A stretch of DNA of 64,000 nucleotides from Bifidobacterium saimiriisciurei (lineage in GTDB: Bacteria > Actinomycetota > Actinomycetes > Actinomycetales > Bifidobacteriaceae). Below, in pieces: positions 1-9,362 of this stretch (position 1 is its first letter; every line of letters begins with the position of its first letter). A model generated the notes under the pieces. It saw only the letters and a list, made by a program, of their open reading frames with translations, ran no database searches and was not told where the DNA came from. The position numbers and the translations under genes are program-made. Location of the stretch: positions 1 to 64,000 of the forward strand of contig NZ_WHZU01000016.1 in assembly GCF_010667655.1 (NCBI RefSeq), written 5' to 3'.

Positions 1-77
1 CGAACCTGGAAGCTAAGGCCCGGCACGGCGATGGTACTGCACCCGACAGGGTGTGGGAGAGTAGCACGCCGCCGCAA
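1..77 (+). rRNA. rrf: 5S ribosomal RNA, 3' part
   Basis: The first bases match the 3' half of bacterial 5S rRNA: the GGAAGCTAAG segment, the GATGGTACTGCA loop-E region, and the GTGTGGGAGAGTAG segment followed by the 3' helix strand. The 5' half lies before the window. A strong terminator follows directly, so this is the end of an rRNA operon. The exact 3' end is uncertain by a few bases. Confidence 0.92.
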
Positions 78-86
78 CCACACGTT

Positions 87-126
87 GGAAGGCCTTTTGG
101 AAACATCCAAGAGGCCTTTCCGTTTT
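87..126 (+). terminator. rRNA operon terminator
   Basis: The 14-base arms GGAAGGCCTTTTGG and CCAAGAGGCCTTTCC (one bulge) enclose a short AAACAT loop and are followed by GTTTT. This is a rho-independent terminator directly after the 5S rRNA. Confidence 0.85.
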
Positions 127-363
127 CCCGTATGCGCTTCCCCTTCATCATCATCTCATCCTTCCTTTTTCATCCTTCTGCTTTCATCCCTTCTTCTTTT
201 TCCTCCTTGTTCCCTTCGCCGTCCCGCGCGCCCTGCGGCCGGACCGTCCCACGGGATCCGAGCCGAGGACCCGAAGACGCAGACGCACGGGCCGGGGAGG
301 AACCCCGCCGAGGGGCGTCAAAACCCTCCGCGCCCCACGATGCATTCTTATTCCGCGGACTTC

Positions 364-398
364 AAGGCCCCGATGGGATTTCCATCGGGGCCTTTTGC
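364..398 (-). terminator. Bidirectional terminator after mscS
   Basis: A near-perfect hairpin: AAGGCCCCGATGGGA pairs with TCCATCGGGGCCTTTT around a tiny loop. T-runs on both strands allow it to stop transcription from the minus-strand mscS gene as well as read-through from the rRNA operon. The stretch 127-363 before it is pyrimidine-rich and shows no gene. Confidence 0.8.
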
Positions 399-412
399 TT
401 ATGCGTCGATGA

Positions 413-1255
413 CTACGCCGAAATCACGGGCGTGGTCTCATCTTCGTCCTCGGGGGCGGCGTTCTGCACGAGGAAGCCCTTGCCGGCGATGGCACGTGCA
501 GCCCGGTCCTGCATGGTCGACAGCAGCACGCCCGGCTTGGTGAACAGCAGCACCTTGCCCTCGATGCCGTACGGGGAGAATCCGCTGAACTTCACCAGCG
601 GCGGATTATCCGGCAGCATGATGTCCTGCGTGGCCGCCTTCACCGATTCGATGATCGTCGCGGCGATCGCATCCGTGTCCACATCCTTGCCGCCGCGGAC
701 GGTGAACGGAATCGTCGTCATTGATTCGATGGGCTCCGGCATCTTCTCCAATGCGGCGGTGTTGAGCACCGAATTCGGAATCCACATCTCATTGCCGGCA
801 CGCTCGACCACGATCGTATGACGCCACGTCACATCCTTGACGATGCCGGTCGCGCCGTTGATGGAAACCAGGTCGCCGGGCTGCACCACCTTGCCGAGCA
901 TGAGTCCGAAACCGCCGATGATGTTCGCGATCGTATCCTTCAGGCCGAAGGAGACGGCGATACCACCGACTCCAAGCGCCGTCATCAGCGTGGTCGGATT
1001 GATGCCGAACACCGGCTGCAGCACGATGCTCGCGGCCAATACCCACAGCAGTACACGAACGATATTGATAAATATGGAAGCGCTGGGGATATCCGTCTTA
1101 TCCAGGGCGAGGCGCATGCCCTTCGTCACCACCTTGACGACGACGGCGGTGACGACCAGCACAATAATAAGGAATATGATGCGCGAGGCGTTCGATTCCA
1201 GCCACAGCAACGGGTTCTCGAAGAATTCGCGTATCGATGATTGAGAAATATCCAT
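413..1255 (-). CDS. Small-conductance mechanosensitive channel (MscS family)
   Basis: A 280-residue membrane protein that should act as an osmotic safety valve, opening under membrane tension. It has a first membrane helix at about residues 27-45, a second at about 60-85, and the pore-lining helix beginning near TTLMTALGVGGIAVSFGLKD, the Gly/Ala-rich TM3 typical of MscS. The beta domain follows (GDLVSINGATGIVKDV; WIPNS is the conserved PN element of the family). The length is usual for E. coli-type MscS. It stands alone, convergent with the rRNA operon. The start has a GGAGG very close upstream, so a start a few codons later is possible. Confidence 0.9.
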   Translation of the reverse strand: MDISQSSIREFFENPLLWLESNASRIIFLIIVLVVTAVVVKVVTKGMRLALDKTDIPSASIFINIVRVLLWVLAASIVLQPVFGINPTTLMTALGVGGIAVSFGLKDTIANIIGGFGLMLGKVVQPGDLVSINGATGIVKDVTWRHTIVVERAGNEMWIPNSVLNTAALEKMPEPIESMTTIPFTVRGGKDVDTDAIAATIIESVKAATQDIMLPDNPPLVKFSGFSPYGIEGKVLLFTKPGVLLSTMQDRAARAIAGKGFLVQNAAPEDEDETTPVISA

Positions 1256-1468
1256 TCCTCCATCGTAGGGGGTCGATGCTGTACGCCACGTAAAGGAACG
1301 CTGGGCGGGGCAGCTCCTTCATGTCGGGTCGGCTTCCTTCAGTCGGCTTACGGCGGCAGCCCCCAATCTTGAACGGAGTCATCCACTGATCCGTACGTTG
1401 CCGGGCAGCGGGCGGCAAAGGTGGGAACCGCGCGACGGCGGCCAACGAACTGTGGCATGATGGGCGGC

Positions 1469-3016
1469 ATGGGAAACACTGAGGTGCGCATCACCAATGC
1501 GCGTATTCCGGGAACCGATAACATCGTGGATATCACCGTGCTCGACGGCGCCGTCACACGGATCGCGGCGGCGGGGGACGCCCACGAACGAGACAACGGC
1601 GAAGCGTTCGCCAAACCGGCCTACACCGCCAAATACACCGAGACCGTGAACGCCGGCGGCCGCTGGGTCATCCCCGGCCTATGGGATGGCCACACGCATT
1701 TCACCCAATGGTCGGCCACGTTCGGCCGTCTCGACCTGCTCGAGGCCACGAGCGCGCATCAGGCCATGGAGATGCTGCGCGATTATCTTGACGACCGTCG
1801 CGAATCCCTCGCCGGACTCGACCCCGACACGTTCGTCGTGGGCATGCGATTCCGCCATTCGTTGTGGGCCGACGACCAGCAGCCGTCGCTGGCCGCCATC
1901 GACGCCGTCGCCGGCGACCAGCCCGTAGCGCTCTCCAGCGCCGACATGCACTGCGGCTGGGTGAACACGGCAGCCGCCAAACGGCTCGGCGTACACGTCG
2001 ACGACTCCGGTCTGGTCGGCGAACTCGAATGGTTCGACGCCTACAGCAAGCTCGACGACGCCACCGGCAAGGAGCAGCTGAAGCTCGTCAAGGCCGCCGA
2101 ACAGGATGCGGCGAGCAAGGGCGTCGTCGGCATCTGCGACTACGAGATGGCCGACACCATCGCCCAATGGCAGAAGCGATTCGACAAGGGCATCGACAAG
2201 CTGCGCGTGCGCGTGGGCGTCTACCCCGAACGCATGGAGAACGCCATCGCCGACGGCTGGCACGGCGGCAAGGAGATCGAAGGTAGCAACGGCTTGGGCC
2301 ATGTGACCACGATGAAGCTCATCTCCGATGGCTCGCTCAATACCCGTTCCGCCTACTGCTCCGAACCGTACTCGTCCATAACGCCCGAAACACGCGGCGT
2401 ATTGAGCTACAGCCCCGAGCAGATCGAGCACTATATGACCCTTGCCCGCGCCAACGGATTCGACGTGGCCTGTCACGCGATCGGCGACGAGGCGAACAGC
2501 GTGGTGCTGGACGCGTTCGAGCACACGGGCGCCGCCGGCTCCGTCGAGCACGCGCAGCTGCTCAAGCCCGGCGACGTCAAGCGTTTCAAGCAGCTCGGCC
2601 TCGTGGCCAGCGTGCAGCCGCAGCATGCCGTGGACGACCGCGACGTCGTCACCCGATACTGGGGCAACACGTCGGCCATCCCGTTCCCGTACCGTACGCT
2701 GTACGACGCGGGCGTGCCACTGCGATTCGGCTCCGACGCCCCCGTCGCCGTGCTCGACCCATGGGTGGCGATCGCCGCGGCCGTCTACCGCACCGACAAC
2801 GAACGCGACTCGTACCAGCCGGAGCAGCGGCTCGGCATCCGCACCGCACTGGAATCCTCTACCTTCGGCAATGGCTCGCAGATCGCGGTCGGCGACCCCG
2901 GCGACCTCGTCCTGCTCGACAAGGACCCGTATGCCGCCTACTCCGCCGTCGAGCTGCGGTCCATGCCCGTCGCCGCCACCATGTGCGCCGGCCGCTGGAC
3001 CCACTTCGCGCTGTAG
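1469..3016 (+). CDS. Amidohydrolase family 3 (YtcJ-like) metal-dependent hydrolase
   Basis: About 515 residues. It has the amidohydrolase layout: a short N-terminal beta sandwich, the metal-binding HTH triad in GLWDGHTHF (near residue 70), a TIM-barrel body, HAIGDEAN, and a late GSDAPV segment that carries the catalytic Asp. The family hydrolyses amide or other C-N bonds; the substrate cannot be read from the sequence. Several ATG codons lie between 1421 and 1469 and none has a clear ribosome-binding site. I chose 1469 because homology-like sequence (TEVRITNARI) begins there; 1421 or 1457 remain possible. It appears monocistronic and is divergent from mscS. Confidence 0.82.
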   Translation: MGNTEVRITNARIPGTDNIVDITVLDGAVTRIAAAGDAHERDNGEAFAKPAYTAKYTETVNAGGRWVIPGLWDGHTHFTQWSATFGRLDLLEATSAHQAMEMLRDYLDDRRESLAGLDPDTFVVGMRFRHSLWADDQQPSLAAIDAVAGDQPVALSSADMHCGWVNTAAAKRLGVHVDDSGLVGELEWFDAYSKLDDATGKEQLKLVKAAEQDAASKGVVGICDYEMADTIAQWQKRFDKGIDKLRVRVGVYPERMENAIADGWHGGKEIEGSNGLGHVTTMKLISDGSLNTRSAYCSEPYSSITPETRGVLSYSPEQIEHYMTLARANGFDVACHAIGDEANSVVLDAFEHTGAAGSVEHAQLLKPGDVKRFKQLGLVASVQPQHAVDDRDVVTRYWGNTSAIPFPYRTLYDAGVPLRFGSDAPVAVLDPWVAIAAAVYRTDNERDSYQPEQRLGIRTALESSTFGNGSQIAVGDPGDLVLLDKDPYAAYSAVELRSMPVAATMCAGRWTHFAL

Positions 3017-3023
3017 ACCGCCG

Positions 3024-3065
3024 GTGCAACATTGCGGTTTCGCAGTGCAACATTGCGGTTTCGCA
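3024..3065 (+). repeat. Tandem 21-bp direct repeat
   Basis: Two perfect adjacent copies of a 21-base unit, GTGCAACATTGCGGTTTCGC plus A, lie just after the amidohydrolase stop codon. Each unit has the sub-motif GCAACATTGC, a perfect 10-base palindrome, so this could be a paired binding site for a dimeric regulator of the nitroreductase gene that follows. Confidence 0.8.
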
Positions 3066-3091
3066 TTCGGCAAAGTCACGGCCTGCCCGCC

Positions 3092-3097
3092 TACAAT
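3092..3097 (+). promoter_or_regulatory. -10 box upstream of the nitroreductase gene
   Basis: TACAAT lies about 65 bases upstream of the nitroreductase start and about 27 bases after the tandem palindromic repeat. No convincing -35 box is seen, which would fit activator control from the repeat. Confidence 0.45.
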
Positions 3098-3161
3098 GGG
3101 CGGTAGGTCGGCATCGGCGCCGACGTCACAACAGCTGGTATCAAGCAGCTAGGAGGTTGCC

Positions 3162-3701
3162 ATGAACATGATGCAGGTGATCAGAACACGCAAGACATGC
3201 CGTGAATTCACGGACGAACCGGTGACCAAGGAGCAGATCCAGACCATCCTCGAAGCGGCCAACGCCGCGCCCATCGGCATGCACGACTACGAGGCCATCG
3301 AGATCTCCGTCATCGCCGACCGCACGAAGATCGACAGGATCGACGCGCTCGCCGGCGCGAACGCCGGTCGCATGGGCACCGGACCGACCTACAAGGCCCC
3401 CGTGCTCATCCTCCTCTCCGGCGAGGAATCCGGCATCGAACGCGGCACCGCCTACTGCAACGCCGCCGGCATCATCGAGAACATGGCGCTCGCCGCCACT
3501 GACCTCGGCCTTGGCAGCGGCTACATCCTCGGTGTCATCAAGGCGCTGCAGTCGCATCCCGAACTGTTCGCCGAACTCGGCGTGGACGACGGCTACGTGC
3601 CCGTCTCGGCGATGACGCTCGGCCATGCGGCCGACACATCGCTGCTTACGGAGGAACGCGAGCCGACGACGTCGAACTTCGTCACCCGATTCATCGAATA
3701 G
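3162..3701 (+). CDS. Nitroreductase family flavoprotein
   Basis: 179 residues. The N-terminus (QVIRTRKTCREFTDEPV, then LEAANAAPIG) is the FMN-binding start typical of NAD(P)H-dependent nitroreductases, with the Arg residues that contact the FMN phosphate. The central GIIENMALAATDLGLGSGYI is the dimer-interface helix and loop. The family reduces nitro compounds, quinones or flavins; the natural substrate is unknown. The start is fixed by a strong AGGAGG seven bases upstream. The tandem palindrome at 3024-3065 may be its operator. Confidence 0.87.
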   Translation: MNMMQVIRTRKTCREFTDEPVTKEQIQTILEAANAAPIGMHDYEAIEISVIADRTKIDRIDALAGANAGRMGTGPTYKAPVLILLSGEESGIERGTAYCNAAGIIENMALAATDLGLGSGYILGVIKALQSHPELFAELGVDDGYVPVSAMTLGHAADTSLLTEEREPTTSNFVTRFIE

Positions 3702-3799
3702 GGGATATTCGGATATTCGCCGTCCGATGCAGGTCAAACGTTCCTATACGTTCGCGACATGTCCCTACTGTGAACGTGTTGTCAGCTCTTGGCTAATGT

Positions 3800-3829
3800 T
3801 TGACGATTCGCTCGGGGAACCGCCATTAT
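3800..3829 (+). promoter_or_regulatory. Promoter of aspA
   Basis: TTGACG at 3800 and CATTAT at 3824 are separated by 18 bases, a near-consensus vegetative promoter. It lies about 30 bases upstream of the aspA start. Confidence 0.6.
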
Positions 3830-3859
3830 GGTGTGGAAACACTTTTCAATGGAGGATTC

Positions 3860-5371
3860 ATGGCCAGGCATGCTACACAAGTCACCCGCAAGACGCATCG
3901 CGATACCGCCACGCGACTGGAGCATGACTGCATCGGCTCGCTCGAGGTGCCCGCGAAGGCGTATTGGGGCATCCACACCGCACGCGCCCTTGAGAACTTC
4001 CAGGTCTCCAACATCCCCGACTCCACGCATCCGCAGCTCATCAAGGCGTATGCGACCATCAAGCGCGCGTGCGTCACGGCCAACGAGGAACTCGGCCTCA
4101 TCCCCGGCGTGCAGGCCGGCGCGATCCGCCAGGCATGCATGGAGATCGAGGGAGGACGCTGGATGAACCAGTTCCCCGTCGACGTGTTCCAGGGCGGCGC
4201 CGGCACCTCCACGAACATGAACATGAACGAGGTGATCGCCAACCGCGCGCTGGAGCTGGCCGGCCATAAGAAGGGCGACTACGAGTTCATCCACCCCAAC
4301 GACGACGTGAACAAGTCGCAGTCGACGAACGACACCTATCCGGCCGCATGCAAGCTCGCGCTCATCGACGCGCTCGGCCCGCTCGCCCAGTCGACCGACA
4401 GGCTCGCCCGTGCGTTCCATCGTCTCGCCGACCGGCACGCCAATGACGTTACCGTGGGCCGCACACAGCTGCAGGACGCCGTGCCGATGACGTACGGCCA
4501 GCAGTTCCATGCGTTCGCCAGCTTCCTGAAGTCCGACATCGCGCAGTTCGAACGTCTGGTGCCGCGTCTGGCCGTGCTGAACCTCGGCGCCACGGCCATC
4601 GGCACCGGCATCTGCGCGAACGTCGACTTCCGTGCGTCCGCGACCAGGCACCTCGCGAAGATGACCGGCCTGCCGATCACCGCCGCACCCGATCCGGTGG
4701 CCGCCGTCACCGACATGAGCGTGTATGTGGCGGTCTCCTCGGCGGTGAAGAACCTGGCGATTCACCTGAAGAAGGCGGCCGACGACCTGCGCCTGCTCAA
4801 CTCGGGCCCGAACAGCGGATTCAACGACATCAACGTCCCCGCACGCCAGGCCGGCTCGAGCATCATGCCCGGCAAGGTGAACCCGGTGATTCCCGAATGC
4901 GTGAACCAGTGCGTGTTCTCCGTCTTCGGCATGGACACCACCGTGCAGTGGGCGGCCTCCGAAGGACAGCTGCAGCTCAACGCGTTCGATCCGGTGATCA
5001 TCCACTCGCTGCTCAGCGGCATGGAACTCATCACCCGTGTAATGGACGTGTTCCGCGAGGAATGCGTGAACGGCATCACCGTGAACGTGGAGGTCGGCCG
5101 CCGTTACGCCGAGACGACGCCGTCGATCGCGGCCTCGCTCAACGAGGCCATCGGCTACGACGACGCCGTGGAGATCGCGAAGGAGGCCGAAGCCAGCGGG
5201 CGGACCGTGCGTGAGGTGGCGGGGGAGAAGACCAGCCTGCCCGCGAAGACGCTCGACGAGCTGCTCGACCCGATCACGCTCTCGCGCAGGCTCGGGCAGA
5301 CGTGCCGCGAACGCGTCGACCGTAGCGGACGCGAACGCGGGAACTCCCGCGGAGGCCGCGCTCGCCGATAA
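3860..5371 (+). CDS. aspA: Aspartate ammonia-lyase
   Basis: 503 residues. It belongs to the fumarase/aspartase superfamily and should deaminate L-aspartate reversibly to fumarate and ammonia in the cytosol. The family signature GSSIMPGKVNP is at about residue 333 and carries the catalytic serine on the mobile loop. AYWGIHTARALENF near the N-terminus and TVGRTQLQDAVP fit aspartase better than class II fumarase. The start at 3860 has GGAGG four bases upstream; an upstream in-frame ATG at 3800 overlaps the promoter and is rejected. The protein runs about 30 residues longer than E. coli AspA, with a basic Arg-rich tail. A strong terminator follows. Confidence 0.88.
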   Translation: MARHATQVTRKTHRDTATRLEHDCIGSLEVPAKAYWGIHTARALENFQVSNIPDSTHPQLIKAYATIKRACVTANEELGLIPGVQAGAIRQACMEIEGGRWMNQFPVDVFQGGAGTSTNMNMNEVIANRALELAGHKKGDYEFIHPNDDVNKSQSTNDTYPAACKLALIDALGPLAQSTDRLARAFHRLADRHANDVTVGRTQLQDAVPMTYGQQFHAFASFLKSDIAQFERLVPRLAVLNLGATAIGTGICANVDFRASATRHLAKMTGLPITAAPDPVAAVTDMSVYVAVSSAVKNLAIHLKKAADDLRLLNSGPNSGFNDINVPARQAGSSIMPGKVNPVIPECVNQCVFSVFGMDTTVQWAASEGQLQLNAFDPVIIHSLLSGMELITRVMDVFREECVNGITVNVEVGRRYAETTPSIAASLNEAIGYDDAVEIAKEAEASGRTVREVAGEKTSLPAKTLDELLDPITLSRRLGQTCRERVDRSGRERGNSRGGRARR

Positions 5372-5383
5372 TCGTGATTTTTC

Positions 5384-5433
5384 GCCGTGGTCCATGGAAA
5401 ACAATGATTTTTCCATGGACCACGGCTTTTTTT
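5384..5433 (+). terminator. Terminator after aspA
   Basis: GCCGTGGTCCATGGAAAA pairs perfectly with TTTTCCATGGACCACGGC around ACAATGAT and is followed by a run of T. This is a textbook rho-independent terminator. The remaining bases to 5776 show no gene; they include the AT-rich stretch TTGATATTATG near 5629, which probably belongs to the promoter of the pilus operon. Confidence 0.9.
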
Positions 5434-5776
5434 GTATGATTTGCATCGCAATCTGCGTACCCACCACCCCTACGGCGTGTTGCGGAGCCGAAATGTGAAC
5501 TGAGAGAAAATTCCCCGAATTCGGGGGCTGATGTGTGACTGTCAAAGACGACAGTGCATGCGATGAAAATCGGGGGTGATTGCCGTACTTCCGAGGGGCC
5601 TTAAGGGGTATGGGGTGGGAGGGTTTTCGTTGATATTATGCCGATTTTGTAGGAACTATCTATGCGCGTGAGGTTTTGCGTATAGGGGTGTATCGGCCTG
5701 CGTGAGGAGCAGTGTCGGTCGAGACGTCGCCGAAGTGCACGACGAATGCGCGACGGTGTGAGAAAAGAGCGAGAAC

Positions 5777-8700
5777 ATGAAGCACAACGAAGATCCGAAG
5801 CGTGGAGGGGGTCTCGGCAGGCGTTTCGCCGCCGTGGTGTCCGCGCTCGCGATGCTCGGAACCATGGCCGCAACCGGAACGGCCGTCGCCGCGACCGCGG
5901 GGGGTGAAGCGACTCCTGATGTTTCCACCACGACCGGTGTGCCGGTTTCCGCAGACAAGGCCGTGCGGTCGGTTCCGGCTCCCCAGGCAAGGGCCGCTGC
6001 GGAGCCGCCGGTCTCCGGCTCGTTGCTGGTGAATGAGACCTTCAAGAACTCGACGTTCAGTGAACCCGACAAGTGGTCCACGACCAATGACGCGTGCCTG
6101 ACGGCTGGCTACGGCAATTGCAAGAACACAGAGGATACCAGCAACATTCAGGGGAACCAGGGGAACGGCTACCTGCAGCTGACCGACGGCAGCACAGGCA
6201 AACGCGGTGCCGTGCTGTACAACCAGGGCATTCCCGCCCGCAATGGTCTTGATATCAGCTTCAACTACTTCATGTATGGCGGCACGGCTTTAGGCGAGCA
6301 AAACGGCGATGGCATCAGCTTCTTCCTGACCGATGGCGCCGCCACGTTGAGCCAAACCGGTGCCGGCGGTGCCGGCATGGGCTATGCCTCGGTGGATGAG
6401 GACGGCGATGGCACTTGGAGGGGTGACACGCCGCGTGCCGAAGGCATCGCCCAAGGCGTGCTTGGCGTCGGACTCGACCAGTTCGGCAATTTCAGTGTGC
6501 AGCATGTCTATCATCGTGGCACGACCGATCGTATTACCGGTGGCAACGACTGCCAGACGGAATGGCCGGGCGGTTCCGAGCATCTCACCCTGCGCGGCCA
6601 GGGCTCGCTCGTCAACGGCAAATGGAACGGCGGTTACTGTGTCGTCTCCGAAACCACGGTATCTGGCGGATTCCGCACCGGTGAAAGTCAGCGGGGTGGC
6701 GCTCCCGGTGATGCCGGCAAGACGGTCCGCGTCATCATCTCCACTCCCGATGCCGATGGCTACCAGACTGTTTCCGTCTACATCAATGGAACCGCCGTGG
6801 TCGAGAATCAGAAGCTGGACTACAAACTGCCGTCGACCATCAAGTTCGGTTTCTCCGCCGGCACCGGCGCCGCAAGCCAGGCTCAGCTTATTCGCGGCCT
6901 TACCGCGCATTCACTGGAAAGCCTGCCTGACATCAATCTGGTCAAGGCGGTGAACAAAGACACGTATCCGGACGCTGACACGCATGTGTTCAAGGAAGGC
7001 GACTCTGTGCCGTATGTCTTCACCGTTTCCAACGGTGGAAACACCGACCTCACCAACGTTCGGGTGACTGATAAGCACATCGCTAATATCGAATGCCCGG
7101 CGACCACGCTGGCCGTCGGCCACTCCATGACCTGCCGCGGCACGCTGACGCTGACAAAGGAAATGGCCCGTCCCGGCTCGTTCACCAACACCGCCACGGC
7201 GACCGGCACCTCCGGCGCAAAGCAGGTCTCGGACGACGATTCCGTCACCATCAACACGGTGAAGGGCGTTGAAATCGTCGCCCCGCAGCATCGCAAGTAC
7301 ATCAAGGACAATGGCGACGGCACGTACACGCTGTCGTTGGATGTCACCGGTAAGTCCACCGCGAGCGACGAGGGCAACGGAGTCGATGTGTTCCTGCTTG
7401 CCGACACCACCGGTTCCATGAAGACCGATAACCGTTTCGTGAACCTCAAGCAGGCGAGCAAGCAGCTTGCCGATAGTGTTCTGACTTCCGATAACGCCAA
7501 GCTCGGCGACAAGGGCGTGAAGATCGCAGCGATTCCGTTTGCGACGGATGCGCCGGCCGACGGCCTGAAGGAAGTCAACTTCACCAGTACTGCCAGCGAT
7601 CTGACCAAGACCATCTGCGGCAATGACAGCACCTGCTCGTCCGTTGAAGACGGCTGGACCATGGACACCTCCGGTGTCGGCGGCACCAACTGGAAGGCCG
7701 CACTCGACTATGTGAACCAGCATGCGAATGACCTCGGCGCCCGCGCCGATGCCAAGAAGATCATCGTCTTCGTCACCGACGGCGCTCCCAAGGTCGATAA
7801 GAACACCGACAAAAACGTCGAGGAGTTCACGCCCAGCCTGTGGAACAGTTCGTTGACCTCGGCCAAGACCTTGGCGAACGCGGGATATGAGTTCATCAAC
7901 GTCGACGTGACCTCGGCGGATTCCGACTCCAGCAAGAGCGTCTACATGGATCCGAGCACGCAGAGCGCGTCCACGCAGGTCTGCTCGACGAAGAAATGCG
8001 ATACGTTCAGCGGCAACAAGACGACGTCCGATTGGAATAAGGGCAACTGGGCCTACGGCAACTACGATTCCGACAACCGTCCGGCCAAGTGGAAGCTTTC
8101 GCTCAATGTCTTCACCGACCGCATCAACGATGCCAAGCCCGGTATCGCTCAGTACCTGAACGCCAAGGGCGGTGACCTGCAGACCGCATTCAAGAGCATC
8201 GTGGCCAAGATCACGCATACCGATACGTCGTACCGGAACGTGACGATCACCGACGATCTTTCGCAGTATGCGCAGGTCAAGGACCTGACGGCCCAAGACG
8301 TTTCCAAGGCCACGGTAACCGCCAGGAACGCCGACGGCGAGGCGCTGAATCCCCAGCCGGTGGCCGGCAAGGACTATAAGGCCACGTACAAGGCCGGCAC
8401 GGCTGAAGGCGCGAACGGAGCGTCCACCGGTACGGTGACGCTGCAGTTCCTGAATAATTATGAGCTGAAGTCCGGTTACACCTACACGTTGAGCTTCAAC
8501 GTCCGCCCGACCCAGCAGGCGTATACGGATTACGCCTCGAATGCCGGAAAGAACACGGACGGATACGCGGGCAACAAGGGTGACGCCGGAACGGATGTTC
8601 CGGGAACGGCCGCCGACAAGCAGACCTCCTCGAACAAGCCCGGCTTCTACTCCAACAAGGACGCGACCCTCACCTACCAGCAGTGCGTGACCACGTCGGT

Positions 8701-9259
8701 GAACGGCGGCGCTTCCGCGAGCAACTGCGAAAATGGAGACCCCACTTCCTACGCCAAGCCTGTTCTTCAGGTGAAGCTCGGCTCCATTCCGGTAAGCAAG
8801 GAATGGGCGAACTCCTCCGCCGCCGACCACAAGAACGACACCGTGACCGTGGCGCTTCAGCAGTGCTTGGATTCCAAGTGCACGTCCTCGACCGATACCG
8901 GCAAGACCTTGACCCTGAAGTATTCGGATGATTCGTCCAGCAGCTTCGCCGGATCGTTCTCCGATTTGCTGCCGGGAACATATCGAGTCGTTGAGACCAA
9001 GGTCAACGACAACCCTGCGAGCCAGTCCGGCTACGCGGTTTCGTACAAGTATGCATCTGGCGAGACGTTCACGACTCTGAGTGTCAAGGACGGTGTCATC
9101 GTCAATGCTCCGCGAATCACCGTGTCGAACAGTCGAACCGCCGTCGCCGCGCTGCCGTTGACCGGTGGCACCACGGGACGCGCGTGGCTCATCGCCTCCG
9201 GTGTGCTGCTGGCTCTCGCCGGCTGCTCGTACCTCGTGTGGCGCAAGCGCATGGCGTGA
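5777..9259 (+). CDS. Sortase-anchored pilus tip or surface adhesin with lectin-like, DUF11 and vWA domains
   Basis: 1160 residues, exported and wall-anchored. A long Sec signal peptide occupies about residues 1-40. The segment at about 75-375 resembles an L-type lectin or concanavalin-like fold (SFNYFMYGG, GDGISFFLTDG). A DUF11 domain lies at about 395-490. A von Willebrand A domain starts near residue 535 and has a MIDAS-type DTTGS. Cna_B/SpaA-type segments follow, then LPLTGG near residue 1128, a hydrophobic helix and the basic tail RKRMA. It lies just upstream of the major pilin, as tip or minor subunits do in bifidobacterial and actinomycete pilus loci. It should bind host or plant glycans or matrix proteins; the ligand is unknown. 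The ribosome-binding site is weak (GAGCGAGA). Confidence 0.85.
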   Translation: MKHNEDPKRGGGLGRRFAAVVSALAMLGTMAATGTAVAATAGGEATPDVSTTTGVPVSADKAVRSVPAPQARAAAEPPVSGSLLVNETFKNSTFSEPDKWSTTNDACLTAGYGNCKNTEDTSNIQGNQGNGYLQLTDGSTGKRGAVLYNQGIPARNGLDISFNYFMYGGTALGEQNGDGISFFLTDGAATLSQTGAGGAGMGYASVDEDGDGTWRGDTPRAEGIAQGVLGVGLDQFGNFSVQHVYHRGTTDRITGGNDCQTEWPGGSEHLTLRGQGSLVNGKWNGGYCVVSETTVSGGFRTGESQRGGAPGDAGKTVRVIISTPDADGYQTVSVYINGTAVVENQKLDYKLPSTIKFGFSAGTGAASQAQLIRGLTAHSLESLPDINLVKAVNKDTYPDADTHVFKEGDSVPYVFTVSNGGNTDLTNVRVTDKHIANIECPATTLAVGHSMTCRGTLTLTKEMARPGSFTNTATATGTSGAKQVSDDDSVTINTVKGVEIVAPQHRKYIKDNGDGTYTLSLDVTGKSTASDEGNGVDVFLLADTTGSMKTDNRFVNLKQASKQLADSVLTSDNAKLGDKGVKIAAIPFATDAPADGLKEVNFTSTASDLTKTICGNDSTCSSVEDGWTMDTSGVGGTNWKAALDYVNQHANDLGARADAKKIIVFVTDGAPKVDKNTDKNVEEFTPSLWNSSLTSAKTLANAGYEFINVDVTSADSDSSKSVYMDPSTQSASTQVCSTKKCDTFSGNKTTSDWNKGNWAYGNYDSDNRPAKWKLSLNVFTDRINDAKPGIAQYLNAKGGDLQTAFKSIVAKITHTDTSYRNVTITDDLSQYAQVKDLTAQDVSKATVTARNADGEALNPQPVAGKDYKATYKAGTAEGANGASTGTVTLQFLNNYELKSGYTYTLSFNVRPTQQAYTDYASNAGKNTDGYAGNKGDAGTDVPGTAADKQTSSNKPGFYSNKDATLTYQQCVTTSVNGGASASNCENGDPTSYAKPVLQVKLGSIPVSKEWANSSAADHKNDTVTVALQQCLDSKCTSSTDTGKTLTLKYSDDSSSSFAGSFSDLLPGTYRVVETKVNDNPASQSGYAVSYKYASGETFTTLSVKDGVIVNAPRITVSNSRTAVAALPLTGGTTGRAWLIASGVLLALAGCSYLVWRKRMA

Positions 9260-9268
9260 TCGCCGTAC

Positions 9269-9296
9269 CGTCGGGCGGGCGCCTGCTCGCCCGACG
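9269..9296 (+). terminator. Hairpin between the two pilus genes
   Basis: CGTCGGGCG pairs with CGCCCGACG directly after the tip-protein gene. There is no T-run, so it may act as a partial terminator or an mRNA-stabilising 3' hairpin that sets the ratio of tip to shaft subunits. Confidence 0.5.
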
Positions 9297-9335
9297 CATC
9301 CCCGCATAATTCAAGATTTCAAGATTTGCGGACTG

Positions 9336-9362
9336 CGGAAGCCGGTATGGCTACCGCTTCCG
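9336..9362 (+). promoter_or_regulatory. Second hairpin upstream of the major pilin
   Basis: CGGAAGCCGGTA pairs with TACCGCTTCCG, 43 bases before the pilin start. It is preceded by the direct repeat TCAAGATT, two adjacent copies. It could be a 5'-leader structure protecting or regulating the pilin transcript. Confidence 0.4.

Noticed and set aside
136..215. Pyrimidine-rich stretch as a possible gene or regulatory element
   Set aside because: It has no start with a ribosome-binding site, and lies between two terminators. It is best seen as a spacer.
3782..5545. An open frame of nearly 590 codons opposite aspA
   Set aside because: His/Arg/Val-rich antisense sequence that crosses the aspA promoter and terminator. 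AspA itself is certain.
6911..9307. A long open frame of about 800 codons on the strand opposite the tip adhesin gene
   Set aside because: It is a mirror of a GC-biased gene. It has no ribosome-binding site, no recognisable domain and an Arg/Gly/Val-rich composition, while the plus-strand frame has a signal peptide, vWA domain and sorting motif.
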